Shown: positions 1-14,850, numbered from the stretch's first letter. The stretch: DNA of 64,000 nt from Cardiocondyla obscurior (GCF_019399895.1 NC_091876.1:2332381-2396380), one strand, 5' to 3'. Made by a program: numbers and translations. The notes: a model not told the origin generated them from the letters alone.

Positions 1-3000
1 GTGTAAGTCATTATACGGGAGCACGTAATTGGAGTAACGTAAGTGACGTTATCAGGACCGATCAAAGCCTACAAGTACCGAGATACTATATTATGTTCCA
101 TTATCACTTCCGTTATTAAAGTGAATGCTTTTAAAACAATGGATATTATCTGGCCTGGCGCAACAAATATGAAGTCTATCTCTTTAAAATAAATTATTTT
201 GTCCACTGTACAATCAAACCTACAAACGCGGTATCTAACAATCGAAAAAATTTACTAAATAATTAATAATAAAAAAAAAAATTAAAATACTAATTAAAAT
301 ATTATCAAGTTAAATTATTTTGATGTAAAATAAATAACATCAACATATTCATTTAATGATATAAATATGAAAAAAAAAAATAGAATTATTTTGTCACGAT
401 TGATTCATCAACGAACTATTGTAATCACGCGACCGAGCGCTAATCAAGCGAAAAGTCAAGCTCGCCTTAATGACGCAGCCGTGAGAGATCGTAGCTTATT
501 AATTTTTCGAAAGGAGACCACCGCGTAGCGTACAGCCTCTCCCATCGGAGCGGGCGACACTATAGAGATAGAAGGAGCGGCTCTTGGCAGATGGTACCCG
601 AGGGGATATCCTTGCCCGGGATATCAAGGGTTACCCGCTGCCACCACGGGGACAGTAGCAACGCGCGCGCAAGTAAAGGGTAACTGATTCTAATCACACG
701 CCCTCGGTGTGCCGTAACCTACTACGGCGCTATGATGAATGGCCGGAATGCACCATGACTACCGAATGCGTGGCCAATGTGGCTTGCGATATTAATATTT
801 GCATGATTGATCTGCAACGTACAAGTTCCTAAGTGCCAAATGCGCCTATGCGTAATCACGAAACTTAATACATCTGGAGTGTAATCTTTCCTTTTTTTTT
901 TTTTTTCCTTTATTTTTAAAAAGTATGAAACGTAATCGAAAATTAAAAATTTACCTACGTTATTATACTTTAATGAAACTACAATTTAATATATAATTTA
1001 TTTACAAGACGCGACAAACGACAAAGAAACTTTGGAGATTATTTTTATTCCGCGATGCTCGCAATTATTTACGCTAGCAGTTTCGATCATTATATCGCGA
1101 GTTTTCAGCGATTTTCATAGAAAACAGCTTAAAAAATCGCGGCGTGTCTGGTTTACGCCCGTGTTTATAGAAGCGACATGCCAGAACTCCAGTATCCGAT
1201 TCAATTTAGATAACAATCTCGATCGCCGCACGCGCAATAAAAATACGCGGCTCGACCGTACTCGTGAATTATGGAGGCGCCGTATTAAAATCGTTTGCAA
1301 TTTTGTATCTGATTGCGCGGTGTGCGACACGCTGTATAAGCCATTCGCGTTTTGTACCGCGCGCATAATAAATTTTTTCCCGAAATTATCATTTGATCCG
1401 AAAACGGTCATTGGTAAAACAATAACAATAATTAGCCAGAAAAAAAAAAATGAATATTGCATATATGATATATGAAATTTCGACTATCACCCGAGTGGAA
1501 ATTGATTCCCACCGTTACCTAATAATTAGTTAACTAATTCCTGGTTCATTTCGTGGCTGTCTAGCAAAACTGACCAGCACTTATCCAGAAATGTAACACT
1601 CAAGTACCAGGTTTTTTCACCGCGTACTAGTCTTACTGTTGTTTGTTAACTTTACGCAACGCTCGACTGCATGGCACTTCAAAGGTGGTGTGAAAGTTTA
1701 CTTTTTAAGCCACAAATATTATTTATAATATTTATATTAAATTAAAATTTTTAACTTGCCTATACGCGCGGCCGTTTTCATAGACGCCGTTACGTTATCT
1801 TCTCACGCGGAGGGAATTTGACAAGCTGAAGGTTTTCAGCTCGTTCTGTCATCTGCGATGATTACGTACGCATGGTGGCGCGCGCGCGTGTATGCATATA
1901 TGTATATGCGGATTCGTTTGAGGGGTTCCACCGTCGAAGAATCGCGCTGTCGTTGGTGAATTCACCTCTCGCGCCAAAGGGAATAGCGTCGGCTACGCCG
2001 ACCACGCGGAACATGTCGGGATTTCGGTGGAAATGCGACGCGGTGTGTTTTTCGCACGCGAGGACACCCTTCGCGCTCGCTCTCTGCAACACTCTCAAAA
2101 GAATCACTGGCGTATGCGACTCTCCGGTCCCGAAGTTAACTTTATTAAACCGCGCGACCGCGCGTAAGCCGGAATTATGAAATAATCACACCGGCGTTGT
2201 CGTTGTTATCGGTGGCTCGCTGTTTAAGAGGGCCCGTGAAATTATTTACGCATCGTTGGCTGGCGTTCCCGCACACGTTTCGGACATTCTCGCGTACCTA
2301 CGAGCTTATAAAAACTTGATCAAAAACCGATTAGGTAATGTTCCGATTAAAATCATATAAGTCGTTTCTGTTAAAGAAATAATATATTTTTATTCTTATT
2401 CGCTTTTAAATGTTCTAAATGGTGCTTGTGGAACCAGCGGTTAATCTCGTTTGCCGCGAAGAGTGTCGGAAGAGGAAAGCGGTGGCTTCGAATTCGAGTT
2501 AGGGGTAGACCGCACAAGAATCGCGGTGGTAGCTTAGGTATCAGAATGTTCGCGGTTGGTCACCCTCGAGACTCGGATTCAGAAACCGGGAGAGCGATCT
2601 GGAGCACGCGAGGGGAGGGGTGGCGAAAGTATCTACACGTGTCGTATATAATATAATATGCCCGTGTAGAACTTCTGCGTCAATTAAAACCCGTCGATTC
2701 AGTAGCAAAAGCTCGAATAGGTTTATTAGCACGTGCACCGCTGTGCTAAAAGTATTTCACGTTCTCAAAATCGCGAGCAAATTAATATACAAATTTAATA
2801 TTAAACGTTCAATACACAAGATTAAATTAGATTAGATTACGACGAACAAAGTATACTTTTTTTTTTTCTGTATGACATTCGACGCTCGCTCAGAGATTAA
2901 GATTGTCGCGAGCTGACAGCCGTTTAAAAAACCACCGAGGGTGATGTTTTCCCCGATATCAATAGCGAGAAAATCTTATACCATAAACAAGAAGGCTTAG

Positions 3001-6000
3001 GCGCGAGATCCTCGGAATGACCAAAGACTTGGCACAAAGGGAAGCTGCGACTGTTTGTGTGACTCGCGCGTGTGGAGTTTGGCTGGTAAAATTCTGGTTG
3101 CCCTTAGATAGGGTGAGATTACGCGTGTATGCAAGAGAATGAACGAGAAAGAGACGAAGAGAAAAAGAGAATCTTACATTCAAAATAGCTGGGATAAGGA
3201 TAAGGCTGAGCTTTCGGATTTGGCAGTCGCGATGGCGGGGGGGTACGAACGGCCGCGAAAGTCTACGCCGGGGAAAGAGGATCAGGAAGGTGGGGTGCGG
3301 GTTGTAACATGCAAATTTGAACCTTAAAGGTTTTATGTCGGCGATATCTCGGAATCATCTTCCCTTCTCCCTCACGTCGGCGCGAGGGAAGCTACCACCC
3401 CCGATCTTATCTGAGACAAAATTGTCTCACGCGTTGAAAAGAAATAGACACTCCCTCATTGTCCTTTTTTTCAGGATGTAGAGACGTTTACAAAGAAATT
3501 AAAAATTAAATAAGTCACGCAATCGTCGCGTCAAAGTGGCTAGAAAAAGAAAAAGTCAAAGAAAGTAACCAAGAAACGGCGTCAAGAAGACGTTTCAAGT
3601 CGTGAAAGAACGAGTGTTGAATTAATTGAATGCCGGATGTCGGAATCGCGCTGTCGGCGATTGATCGCGTTAAGTGAGTGCCGTACTAATTGAGATCTCT
3701 GCGTCGATACTGGTGTGCATAAGCGCCTGTGCCAAACAATAACTGTTTGCACGAGGCCACCCCTTCTGTTTGCGCAGGCTGCGCGCAAGTACGAGGTGGT
3801 TGAAAATGAAGCACGCACCGACGGTGATACCGACAACGGCGGTAACTGAAGTCGGGGTAGGTAGCTCACGTCGCCCGATATCGAAGGAGGACTTTAAATT
3901 AAAGGACGCCGCGTCGTTGGCTCTACTCCGAGCAAACTCCGGAGAACGTTATTTGCTTACACCGCGACAAATTGAACCCCTGCATCCACGCACATCTACA
4001 ATCGCGCCCGCACGCACGCACACGTCGTTCGACATGATAAACGTCTTCCCAATCAGTCCCCGCTTTTTCGCTCGAGTCTGCTATCGCCAACGAAAATCTA
4101 CATTAATTCTAAAAAAAAAAAAAAAAAAATCTATTTTTCTAATTAAATTTTAATAATTGACAATAGCTTTACGTTAAACAAGCACGCGTAACAAATTCAT
4201 CAATCACGTGTATAGTTATCGTTGACTATTTAATGAATATCTACTGATGAAACCACGGGACTCTCAGATTGACGTTACGACACCGAGAGAGTTTACCCGG
4301 TCGCGACATACGATGAAATCGAGAAATCACTCCAACAGTTTCAATTGCGCGAAAGCATTAATATTCATGTAATTATACTGTTACGTGTCATTTTTCATTG
4401 ATTTCTACTCCAGGTGTTGTCTATGTTTTTCCTTGGCCAACTAACTGTCCGGCCTGCTTTGCTCATTACATAAAAAGGTCGCGAAAGCGCATACGCTATA
4501 TATCATTAAAAAAAGTTTAAAAAGACTTTTAGAGACTTACAGCAACGTGCAGCATTTATTTCATCGTTCGCTTTCGCAGATTATTCTTGCGTGTCGTATA
4601 ACATTAACCTGATAAGAAAATATGTTCGAGTTTTGCGCGCTAGTAAGTCGAGGAAAACAAATTATGTAAAAAAGTTGACTTACAAAATTCTTGATTATAA
4701 TTTAATCAGACAAATTATTTTCAAATAATCAACTAGTTATAAGACGATGCCAGATTTTGTAAAAATATTAAAATAAACTGTATGTTAAGCGTAAAAACAA
4801 ATATAATAAATAAATAAAATTTTTATAAAGAGAATTACTCTGTTGTACCGATTTTTTTTATCGAAATTCCGTACAATAGGCACGCGAATGCTTGTGTGCC
4901 AAGCTAGAAACTAAGGGGAGAAAGCATTACAACATTCTCAACGCGATAAATATCCTTTAGCGGCTTTATCGATTTCACCGGAGCCGGGAATGACGGATGA
5001 CCCGACGCGACTCTCGGGGACAAATATTTTATGTTTTCTGCGCGCGATATCTGTCGAGCGTTATTTATCTCGAGTGTGTATTATTGTTGTTTATTATCTA
5101 CCGCTCGGTACATTTAACCTGCATCATTTCCTCCCGTGACGCACAATGCCGGAGCGGTGGCGAAATCTCCGAGACGAATAATATCGCGGAATTTCCGGCC
5201 GCTGAAATTTCAACTTACGATGGACGAAAGTTGCCCCCGCGTGTCTCCTTCCACGAACTTTCATGTGTCCCCGTGTCGTTTGTCATCGCGATCGTAGGAC
5301 AAAGTTCTCCGCTGTAGGGAGAGGAAAAAAAAAAAAAAGGGAATACCTCGACAAATAACGCTTAAAGCTGTCATATAAAGATATAAAAATTGCTCCCACC
5401 CCAAATAAATGTTAATATAATTGTCTCGACAAGCAGAGTGACTTGAAATAATTGCACAACGATCTTCTCCATTTACTTTATGCATAGGTTTTGAATTTTG
5501 ATTTCTGCAAAATTAATTCTATCTCACGCATAGGGTATTTCGATTCGCAAGAATGTATCTGATCGAACGATCTCATTTCTATTCTTTTATCCCGCGCATC
5601 AGTTGTATCGTACTGGTAATTCGGACATATTAATGTGCATGGGGTGATCGCATGTGCATTGTGAAGTCGCGCCGCGGGGATAACGGTCTCCCTAATTTTA
5701 AGCGTGACGCATTTCATACGATAACTTCTTTATTAGCGTTCCCACGCGATCGACATCGGGACGAGCGCATCGGGGAAACAAAAGGGCCCGGCGAGCGATC
5801 GAGGATAACTTTTTTTTTTTTTTCCCCGGGATTTCCGGAAACATCGACATTCGTTCGCGCAACAATAGAGCTAACACTTTTGAAACGAGACGACGAGCAG
5901 GTGTAAAATCATGGTGTAACTCGTCCGGCAGATGGCCAAAAATCACGATGCGTGATTATGCCGGTTACCTGACTTCGCTAACGTGATTGTCGGAGGGTGG

Positions 6001-6300
6001 ACTATTCATTTATTACAAAAGAGAGAGGGGGAGGGTCGAGATTCGACTGGCATGTGTGAAGGCACATGCGAGGAATTCACGCATGAGAAACGATGCGATT
6101 GCTCCGTAAAGTTTCCGCTAATGAGCAGTTTTTAACGAATGCATTCTAATTACATTTTATTTTTTTTTTTTGGCTACATCAAGTGTGATTTAATTAAACT
6201 CGATTTAAATGCTTAATTTTTATTCGAAACTATTAACGTTAGCCGTCTTGTAAAATTCGACGAATTAAAAAAAAAAAAAAAAAACTGCGATTCTTTAATT
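1..6300. other. Non-coding, AT-rich with GC-richer islands
   Basis: No open frame here shows a recognisable domain, codon bias or splice pattern. The sequence alternates between very AT-rich stretches with poly-A or poly-T runs (for example 270-380, 893-906, 4110-4128) and CpG-rich islands (about 420-780, 1780-2270, 3140-3440, 3590-4080, 4980-5290, 5640-5960). Such islands in hymenopteran intergenic DNA or long introns can be regulatory, but nothing specific is visible. The only ATG-initiated frame with a protein-like feature is a minus-strand one at 1115-1462, described separately. Confidence 0.6.
1115..1462 (-). CDS. Doubtful small secreted-protein-like ORF
   Basis: A complete ATG-to-stop frame of 115 codons on the minus strand. 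Residues 1-22 look like a signal peptide: a short polar start, a hydrophobic core of Phe, Leu, Ile and Val, then a small residue near VFG. The remainder is basic with several Arg-Arg pairs. No homologue is recognised. Part of the hydrophobic core is encoded by a poly-T run, so the signal-like look may be accidental. No intron or polyadenylation signal ties it to a transcript. Probably a chance frame; listed because it is the only ATG-started frame in the first 19 kb with a coherent architecture. Confidence 0.12.
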   Translation of the reverse strand: MQYSFFFFWLIIVIVLPMTVFGSNDNFGKKFIMRAVQNANGLYSVSHTAQSDTKLQTILIRRLHNSRVRSSRVFLLRVRRSRLLSKLNRILEFWHVASINTGVNQTRRDFLSCFL

Positions 6301-9300
6301 CAAACTTTTTATTGGGAAAAGTAAATTATCGCGCCTCTCGCGAAGCGTATTTTTCGGAATCACGTAAATTTTTCTCGTTGACGCAATTTATCTCGTCATG
6401 TAGAATATATTATCGGTCGAATAATCAAGCAGTCGCGCACCGAGGTGAACGTCGCGAAAGACGCATGGCAGGTGTCTACAGTTGCCCATCCAATCGGACG
6501 AATCTCGAATGGCATCTGCAGGGACCACAAATTCCCAACGTGACAATCGTCGCGTCCGTCAACGAGCGGGGAATAAAAAGAACCGCACAGCACACAAGAG
6601 GGTCCGGAACGGCGCGCGCGGGGGTGGGCGACCACCAACCGCCCAGCGTACCAGCGGGACGAGCGGCAAATCGACACTGGGTGTTTTAAAACGAGTGCTA
6701 TCGATAATCGAAATCGCTCGGGGGTTGCGGTTGCCCGGGGCTTTAGGGTAAATCTCGCTCCCCGGGTCCTCTCTCACCCTTTTTCGCTTCTTTTTCCCTC
6801 TCTCGTCTTCCCCGCGACTCTTTCTTTTTCTCTCTCTTCTTTTCGCCCCCTTTCCCCCTATCTTTTCATCCCCCTCCACGATCGTTATTCTTTTTCTCAC
6901 TTTCTCTCGTCACGCGAACCTATCTTGCTCACCCTTTTATATACTATTGCGTCACATACATATATGTAGACACGTGTAGATATATTCCACGTGCACAAAG
7001 TATTTAACTACGAAAATTTCTTTTACAAAAACAAGATTTCTTTTTTTTTTTTAACATGCAGCAAAAAATAAGTACTTTCTATTATATTAAAAAAAATATA
7101 TATTTACGTAACTATCGTAGATGATAAAATGTATTATTAAAATCTCTGAATATTTTTAATTAATTTTTAATTTTAAAAACTATTTGTGTACTTCTGTTTG
7201 TTAAAAATGTTGCTTTTGTAAAAAAAAAATTAATTAAAAAATAACTCACTAACCTTATATTTCCCACGTCGTCGCCTGATGCCACCATTACTTAAAAGAA
7301 AATTCCCAATACGTATCTCCGACTTGATTTATTCGTTCCAACGATTTTGTTACTTCAAGTTCTCGACCTAGAACAAAATTACATTAGTTAGAAGAGGCAC
7401 TGAATACGATTTTACAATAAACGTTAATTAAATTAAATAATCGGGAATAAAGTTAAGTTCAAGATTTATAATTTCCGCGAGTGCAGGCTGTCTAACGTAT
7501 AGCAATGCAATGATGCGATCGACACCACGCCAAAGTCGTGTAATCGCGCGGCATAGACTACGACGGTCACTCTTCAGGCACGTCATCCTGTAACGGCTTA
7601 ACGTAAGGACTCGACGTTCCGTTATATCGGACGACAGGCCCGTCGAGAGATAAGGCCAGTGACGAGTCTCCGGTATATGGGGTGGTGCGACGACGAGATC
7701 AGACTCCGTGTCTCCGGGGGTCGATCACTCATCTCGAAATAGCGGTTGTTCGCCGCTGCAGCGGCCCAACCCCCCTTATAATCTTCGCTATTCTCCACCG
7801 ACTATCTTACATCGATCATCCCGGCGGGTTCTATTAAATTTTTCATTGGCCTCGCAATATACCGTGCGACCTCGAGAAGGTGGGCTCTCGCGGCCACGAT
7901 TATCCCTATGCGTCACCCTGAACGATCGGACGCGATGCAAATAGATCCGAATAAGAGAACACGTAAAGAAATATGAACGAGATATTCCATGAAATATGAA
8001 GAGTAGAAAAAAAAAAAGAAGAAATTCTGAATAAAAAAAAAAGTTTGGTGTAAAAGATTCTATTAAAATTAATTAAAAATTAAATTAATTATACGTTTTT
8101 TTTTTCTGTCTCGAACTTGTCGAGCAAGAGGCAAGTGATTGTCGTTGATTCATTAGATTTCAGCGATTTTAACTCAATCAGCCGCAAGTTAATTTTCAAA
8201 CTTCGTACTTTCACACCGTTCGATCCCGCGCGACCTATGTACAAATATATTATACAAGGTAGTTCCGTAGAGTTATTACGCAAACCAACTAACTTTTGAG
8301 TATGTGGTCTTGTAACTATCAGAAATTGAAACATCGCATATCCGATGACGAGTTATAATTCCGGAAATTAACCAACGATTAATCTGCAATTAACAAAAAC
8401 CTACCACAATAATCGCAACAGATTCAATCGTCATTTAACTTTAATTAAAAAGAAACGACGTTCTTTAGTAATATTATAATTTAATCATTCACAATCAGAA
8501 CTGTCTATATCTAATTTCTTTTTCACAAAGAGTAAAAATAAAAGCTCTTTCTAATAGTTGTCGAGATGACCACGTATAAAAATTCCGATGTTCGCGATGC
8601 GGAAGAGACAACGAAACGGAGAGGAAATCGGAGGCTCAACAAAAGTGTCGGAGTTATCAAGCGGAATCAGATTTCACGCGGAGTCCCGGCTAAGGGAAAG
8701 GAAGTTTGAGGAGGGCGGAAGAGGAGCTCGAGCGGGTAAGAAGCATTTTATGAAAATTATCTTCAAATAAAAAAGTAAAACAGATAAAAAACTAATGTAT
8801 GCGGGTGGCTGGTGGCAGGGGTGGGTTCTCCCCCGCGCGATTTACATAGCGGGGCGCGCTGGCGACGTATAACGGAAAGTCGGCTCCTTAGAATATATCG
8901 ACACGCCTTTATGTAGAGTACATAAAATTGCTTTTACCTTCTATTAACAATTCATATTTCTTGCGCAAGAGTCGCTCGCGATAAAAAGTTATTGGCGCGG
9001 AGATTTCTGCGGCTCTCTTTGTGTACGTTGCCACACCGACGGGACGACGTGCAGAAGGCACGGCCACAGCCGTTAAACCGCAATCGAGAGTTCCTCGAGG
9101 CGCACGTAGCTGCCACGGTCGCGATAATGCCGGGGATCTCCTTAATTGAAGAGTTCTTCGCGGAAACCGTTAAGCCTGTTTTCTCTCGCGACCGCGTATT
9201 CTCGCCGGCACTCGCTGTCGTTCGCATTATATCACAAAAGTAATTTCAAATTTTAATTCGTACAATATGTAACAGAAATATGTATGTCCTATTTAAAAAA

Positions 9301-12300
9301 TGCAAACGCACTTGCCCGCTCTGTAATGTCCAGTGTTAAAAAAAAAAAAAAAAAGAAACAACCGTTACGGTTCTATTGTGATATCTATACGACGCTTCAC
9401 GCATAATGATTTAACCGAATCACAGTACGAAATCAGGAAGCACCTCGTATTTTCCTATTTCCCTCCCTTACTCCATCGTTTCCGGGGTGAGTTTTAAAAG
9501 CAATAATTACTTCCGCCCGTTTTGTTCACCGCGCTTAATATCCGGAGCATTAAAAGACCCAGATCCAGGTGGTCGCCGCAAAAGTCGCGAACTATTGTTT
9601 CCGGCTTCTGGATTATCGTGTCGTTTCAATTCCGCGCATCGCCAGGTGCAATTCTGGCATGATTGTAGGTAGGTATCGAAGTATATATGTATATATACAC
9701 GCGTGCAGGATGAAACTTTGGTGAACTTCGCGGAAGATTACAATCGACCCCATCGCATGTCACGATTGCAAAGGGCAACGCAACAAAAAGCGAATAGAAA
9801 AAAAAAAAAATAATAATAATTTAACAAAAAATTTATACTTCGTATTATAATAAAAAAATGCAATTTTGTCTCAATTTCTATACATGTGCAATTTTTAATT
9901 GATATATTAGCGCATTTAATTAACACGATTATAATTCTCGTAATATTTAAATATAAAAAACGAGTAAAAATAAAGAGACTATTGCAAACAATCAATACCA
10001 ACGTGAGGGTATTGGTCAAAGGTCCTCTGGCTATCGATTACAACCCCCATCTTGAAGGTAGAGGCCAGGATTCTAACCGAAGTTACCTTCGTAGACTTTA
10101 GAAGCGTACGTGATATCACGTGCATGAAAACATGAACGCGCGTAAACTATGCATATTTTATTTCTTTTTTTTTAATCGTAAAAATCAAATGATCGATCGA
10201 CCCTGATTGATCGAGTGTCGCAATTTATATAAGCTTTGCGACAATAATTATAATTTTGTCTCCCTTCCCTATTTTATACGTAAAATACATGATGTACGCA
10301 AACACGTATGAAATAAATCTTATGCACTTCAAATATCGCGAGTCATAAATCATTATAATCCCAAAATAATTATCAATAAAACGCTTAGATAAACCGAACC
10401 GTATATAAGGATTTCACATTTAACTTTGAAAAATTTGTTACGATCGATAATCGTCATAAAGGTATTATAAAAATCACCGGAGGATCTCTCACGCCAGGTA
10501 TTCCCGAAATTCCTGCGGTAACGAAACGAGACGCGGCCAGATATTTATGTTACAAGCTAAGAATTAACTTGCTCACGGAATCTAGTAGTCGGCGTCGAGC
10601 CGCGCTCGTAATCCGTCGGGCGTCGATAAATATTGCTCTTGGAAAAAATAGTGGCGGCTGTGTGCGCGCCGGCAGATAGGTGCACGGTGAATGCCCGCGA
10701 TGAATATTCGTGCGGCGACTGCGAACGCTCGCGCGCGATGGTAACGGTAGCTGTAACTTATCCGCTGAATAGAAGATGCAGTAAACGTTACGTACGTCCG
10801 TAAAGTACGTGACGTTATTGCGCGAATAAATCGTCAGCGCGAGCGAGCGCAACCTTGCAGGCATATTCCCAGATCGCAGCCGCAATTCGCGTCACTGCGG
10901 AGCCTAATTATATTTTACATTTATGCGAAAGGTTAACGTTAACGGACCGTGGGCACTTCTGCCCGCCGGACGACTTCGGTAGCGAATAAAACGCCACGCG
11001 CATAAAGTTAAAATTCTATATTATGTTTGTCGCGACGTAAAGAGAAAATAATCCCTCGCAAATCTCTTTACGTTTCACGCATTTTGCACGAGATGTATAA
11101 AATATGAAGAACCTATATGTAAGATACAGGTGCTTTTAAAGGCATAATCGGTTTAATTATTCACTGAAAGAGCAAGATGGCAGGGCTGCGTTATTCCTTT
11201 TCTATCGTTTTGAGAACATGTGACGTCGACGGATACGACGATAAATATGCAAGCTGTGATTTTTAAAATTTATTTTCTACATCGTCATTGTTGCAAGCTC
11301 AGTGAAACGAGACCGTTGAGTACATACTACCAGACACAAGAGAGGAATGGGTGGGCAAAGGGTGGAATGGTGGTTAGAAACGCTTTGAGCTTACCGCGGC
11401 TTTGTGGATGCCCCTTGTGGGTTCCGCGTCTGCGTTTAATATTGCCAAAGTGCTCGAGCAAAAACCGACTGAATTATGAATTACCCTAGAAACGAATCTC
11501 GAGACAACGTACACGCAGTTGATCAGTCACGAATCACGAATATGTAATAATAAATAATAACCGTCAACTATTATAGTAAAAATCTAAGAATTTATACAAA
11601 ATAAAGTGTATAATAAAATGGTATTTTTTTTTTAATATTATTAAAAATTTTTTTAACTATTACAGAAAAAAATTTTGTATTATTCTTGTCTGAAATGTTT
11701 AGTTAATTTTTTTTTTTAAACATTAATCACGCTTTGTAGCATTTTATTTCTTTTTGTCTCTCTTGCTCTTTCAGTTTTTTTTTTTATATTTGTATTAAAA
11801 ATATATATAATTATATTTTAATTGTGAGACACGATATTCAATCTAAAATCCTTTGATCTAGATATCTGGCTTAACACACGTTGCGTCGTTTAAGAAAAAA
11901 AAAAATATTTCATTTCCTAAGTAGATGGTGTTATAGACACCACTCTCATCAAAAACATCAACGATATCAAAGTGTTATGCACGGTATTTCCCACCCCGAA
12001 AATGTCATTCGCAAATTATTATCGAGAATGAAAATGAAAACGCGGTGGTTCTTCGTTGTCTATTACTTCATAAATGTCGAAAAAGGCTAAAAGAGTCTAT
12101 CTAATGTCAGGAAGGGTTCGGTTTAGTTTGTCGTGGCGCCGAGGAAATGTCAAGACCTTTTCCTCTCTTCGATCGTTCATATAACTCGCGCAGGTCGCCC
12201 ACATATGTAGTCTTCAACGCGCCTAGTCATCGATCGACATACGCATTCTCTTAGCTTCGAGTTGACAGAACAGCATTTAATATCCGGTGATGATAAATAA

Positions 12301-13560
12301 GCGTAACGAACCGAACCTTAAGCGAAACGTCCAAGAGGCGAGATGCGTCATATCCGCGAGAATGAAAGACAATAATATAAATAATTCCGAGATATCTTTT
12401 CCACGCATATTATTAAAATCAATTAAATCAACCATAGTTACACGTATATCTATTAACGTAATTGAAACCTACGAATAAAACCATTCGAGAACTGTTAATA
12501 TATTTGTTCACAATCGCGCGAATTTTCTTATAAAATAAACCGAGTCTCGAAAATTATTTTAGCAATAATCTATTTTTACATTAAAAATACTTGAAGCTTG
12601 TAATTATTTGATTGCATATTGCAACCACGTACGTAAAATAAATTTTGGATTCAAGCGTATTGAATTTAAATTATTGATCCCCAATAGACATGTTTTGACG
12701 ATCGTAGCGTCACAAGGTAATTTATCTTATTTCATATTTAATACTATTATCCATTTTTCATTTTATATTTATGTACCGTCGGAAAATGATAATAATAACG
12801 CTGCAAAACAACGAGCCGATGATGCAATCCGATTGAACGCTATCTCTTTCATTCCCGCTTTCGTATCTACGCATATGCATCTATCTGTTCACACAATCGC
12901 ATGAGTGCTTGCACGCTTTGATCATCGAATAAAGAGAGAACGAAGGAACGAACGAGAGCGAAAGGAAACGAACGTCCATTTTTCACGGGCATATAAATGC
13001 GAGTTATTAATACGCAGGTATTGTACGGCACAGAGAAGGTAATTAGTGGCCAGTTCATCAGTCACTCGACCAGATCTCCCGACGGTCGAGGGAAAGAAGA
13101 TCTTGCTCGACCTAAGCGAGAGAAGCCTAAGCTCCCATCCTCCTTTCAAGGTTGCAAGAAAGATTAGACGACTAATGAAACTACGCTGGTACGAAAAGAA
13201 CGGAACGAACCGGAGCCGGATGAACAGAAAAGAGAAAAGACGATGCGAGAATGATGTAAAATAAAAAGAGAGAAAGTAGAGAAAGAGAGATCGCTATCTT
13301 AGATTAACACAAGCTGTATGTTGTACCTTTGTATCAGAATAAAATATTGTTACGCTCATAATTATGTTATAAATATAAATAACTTAATAAAAAAATTAAA
13401 GAGGCACTATACCTAAAAAAAAATTTTTTTTCTTAAAATTAAACTTAAAAATTAAAGATACAAGTATTATCGTTGGAGATCAAAAGCTGAAAAATTAAAA
13501 GTAATTAATAATTTACAAATGTTAGGGAAAAAAAACCTAAAGTGTTCAAAAATTCAATCT
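6300..13560. other. Non-coding, no supported gene
   Basis: AT-rich spacer or intron. GC-richer patches lie at about 6320-6900 (ending in a C/T-rich tract near 6770-6900), 7490-7960, 8580-8890, 8970-9230 and 10480-10990. Open frames in these patches exist on both strands in overlapping registers, start without consistent ATG codons and resemble no family known to me. Long homopolymers occur at 6267-6284 and 9339-9354. I see no tRNA, rRNA or mobile-element coding sequence. Confidence 0.55.
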
Positions 13561-14850
13561 TTTCGGGTAATACCGTAACAGATGAGCAGAACGTTATGAT
13601 AAGCAATATCTTCTCATCTTGATAAGCTGCAATACACATCTATGTGCGCCAGGGAGGGAGGATATTAATGGCAACCGCATTGAGAGTAGTGCTCGGTAAC
13701 TACCGCAGGAAGTCCAGGTCCAGGTCGATGTATTAGCTAATGTGTCGTCGCGATTACCACACCTGGAGTTAGTTGGCCAGGCGTGCAATTGGCGGCATGT
13801 CGCATCTACACGCGTGTCCGTACTCGAACGGCCGCGCACGCGTTGATATCCACATGCACGTATCGCCCCGAAGACAGGAAGCGTAGAGCGTTGATTGGCT
13901 GTCCAGAGGCGGTTGGAGCCGACTGCGTGACCTCTGACCCCACCCCCGTGGGGCGCGCGCACATCTCCAACCCCAAGGAAGTAATTACCTTGCCACCCGC
14001 GCTCGATAACCGACGCTATCGGATGCTCCGTTCTGATGGCAGAATGACGCGGCCGGGTCGCCCGGGTATTCACGAGCACGCGCCTTCGGCGATACATATA
14101 TACGTCGAGATCGAAGACGTCTTAAAATAAATTCGCAGTAAACTGCTACAAAAAATTTACTTATATTACGGTGGACCTATTAATTACATATATATAAAAA
14201 AATAAAAAAACATTACAACCTGCCAACGTTTATTTAAAATAAGTTCTTCATTAGTGAATATTAATTAAACATAACTTTACTCTACGAATTTTGAAGTAAC
14301 TTCTGAAACAAGAATTTTTAAATAAATTTAAAACAAATTTATACAGATTAAAAAAATGATACTTGCTGTTCATATAATTTTCTACTTTTGATTAAAAGTA
14401 ATGAACTTATCATTACTAATATTTTTTAATACTCGCAAGGCTATAAAAATTTTAAAATTATACATCTCTAGTCGTTCGAAAACGAGTAACGAGCAAAGAA
14501 TCAAGGTAGGAACAATGGGTGGTGGTTTTGCTTGCCGCAAATGATCTCGCTGAGAAAGGTGACGGGGGTAGTTTTCGCGCAAAGTGCATGAAGAGAATCG
14601 CGCATAAGGTCACACCGCGGGGTTACGCCAAGTAGACTCCTATTGGCAGACCTATGCCAAGCAAGGTTCACGATTGGTCGAAGGTCGAGGGTCGCCTCAC
14701 CTACCCCCCAATTCAACGTGACCTCCCACGCGAACTCGCGAGTAACTGCCACCCTTCTCTAGATTTAATGTCGGGGGTGGCGCTCGTTCCAGAATATCGA
14801 GCCAAGTGTGCAAAAATCCACCCGAATGTGGAGGAGCTATTCTCCCAAAC
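13560..14850. promoter_or_regulatory. CpG-rich island with nuclear-receptor-type half-sites
   Basis: Two GC-rich patches (about 13600-14110 and 14480-14830) sit in AT-rich DNA. The first contains TGACCTCTGACCC at 13928-13940, which on the minus strand is a DR1 element: two RGGTCA half-sites separated by one base. Further AGGTCA-type half-sites are visible at about 14605-14611 and 14717-14723, and CCAAT-type motifs (GATTGG or TATTGG) at about 13883, 14633 and 14671. DR1 is the classic binding arrangement for HNF4, COUP-TF/Seven-up and USP-type receptors. An enhancer or promoter role is inference. Confidence 0.3.

Noticed and set aside
13594..14097. 167-codon ATG frame on the minus strand
   Set aside because: Lies in a GC-rich island with other open frames, shows no domain, no codon pattern and no splice support.
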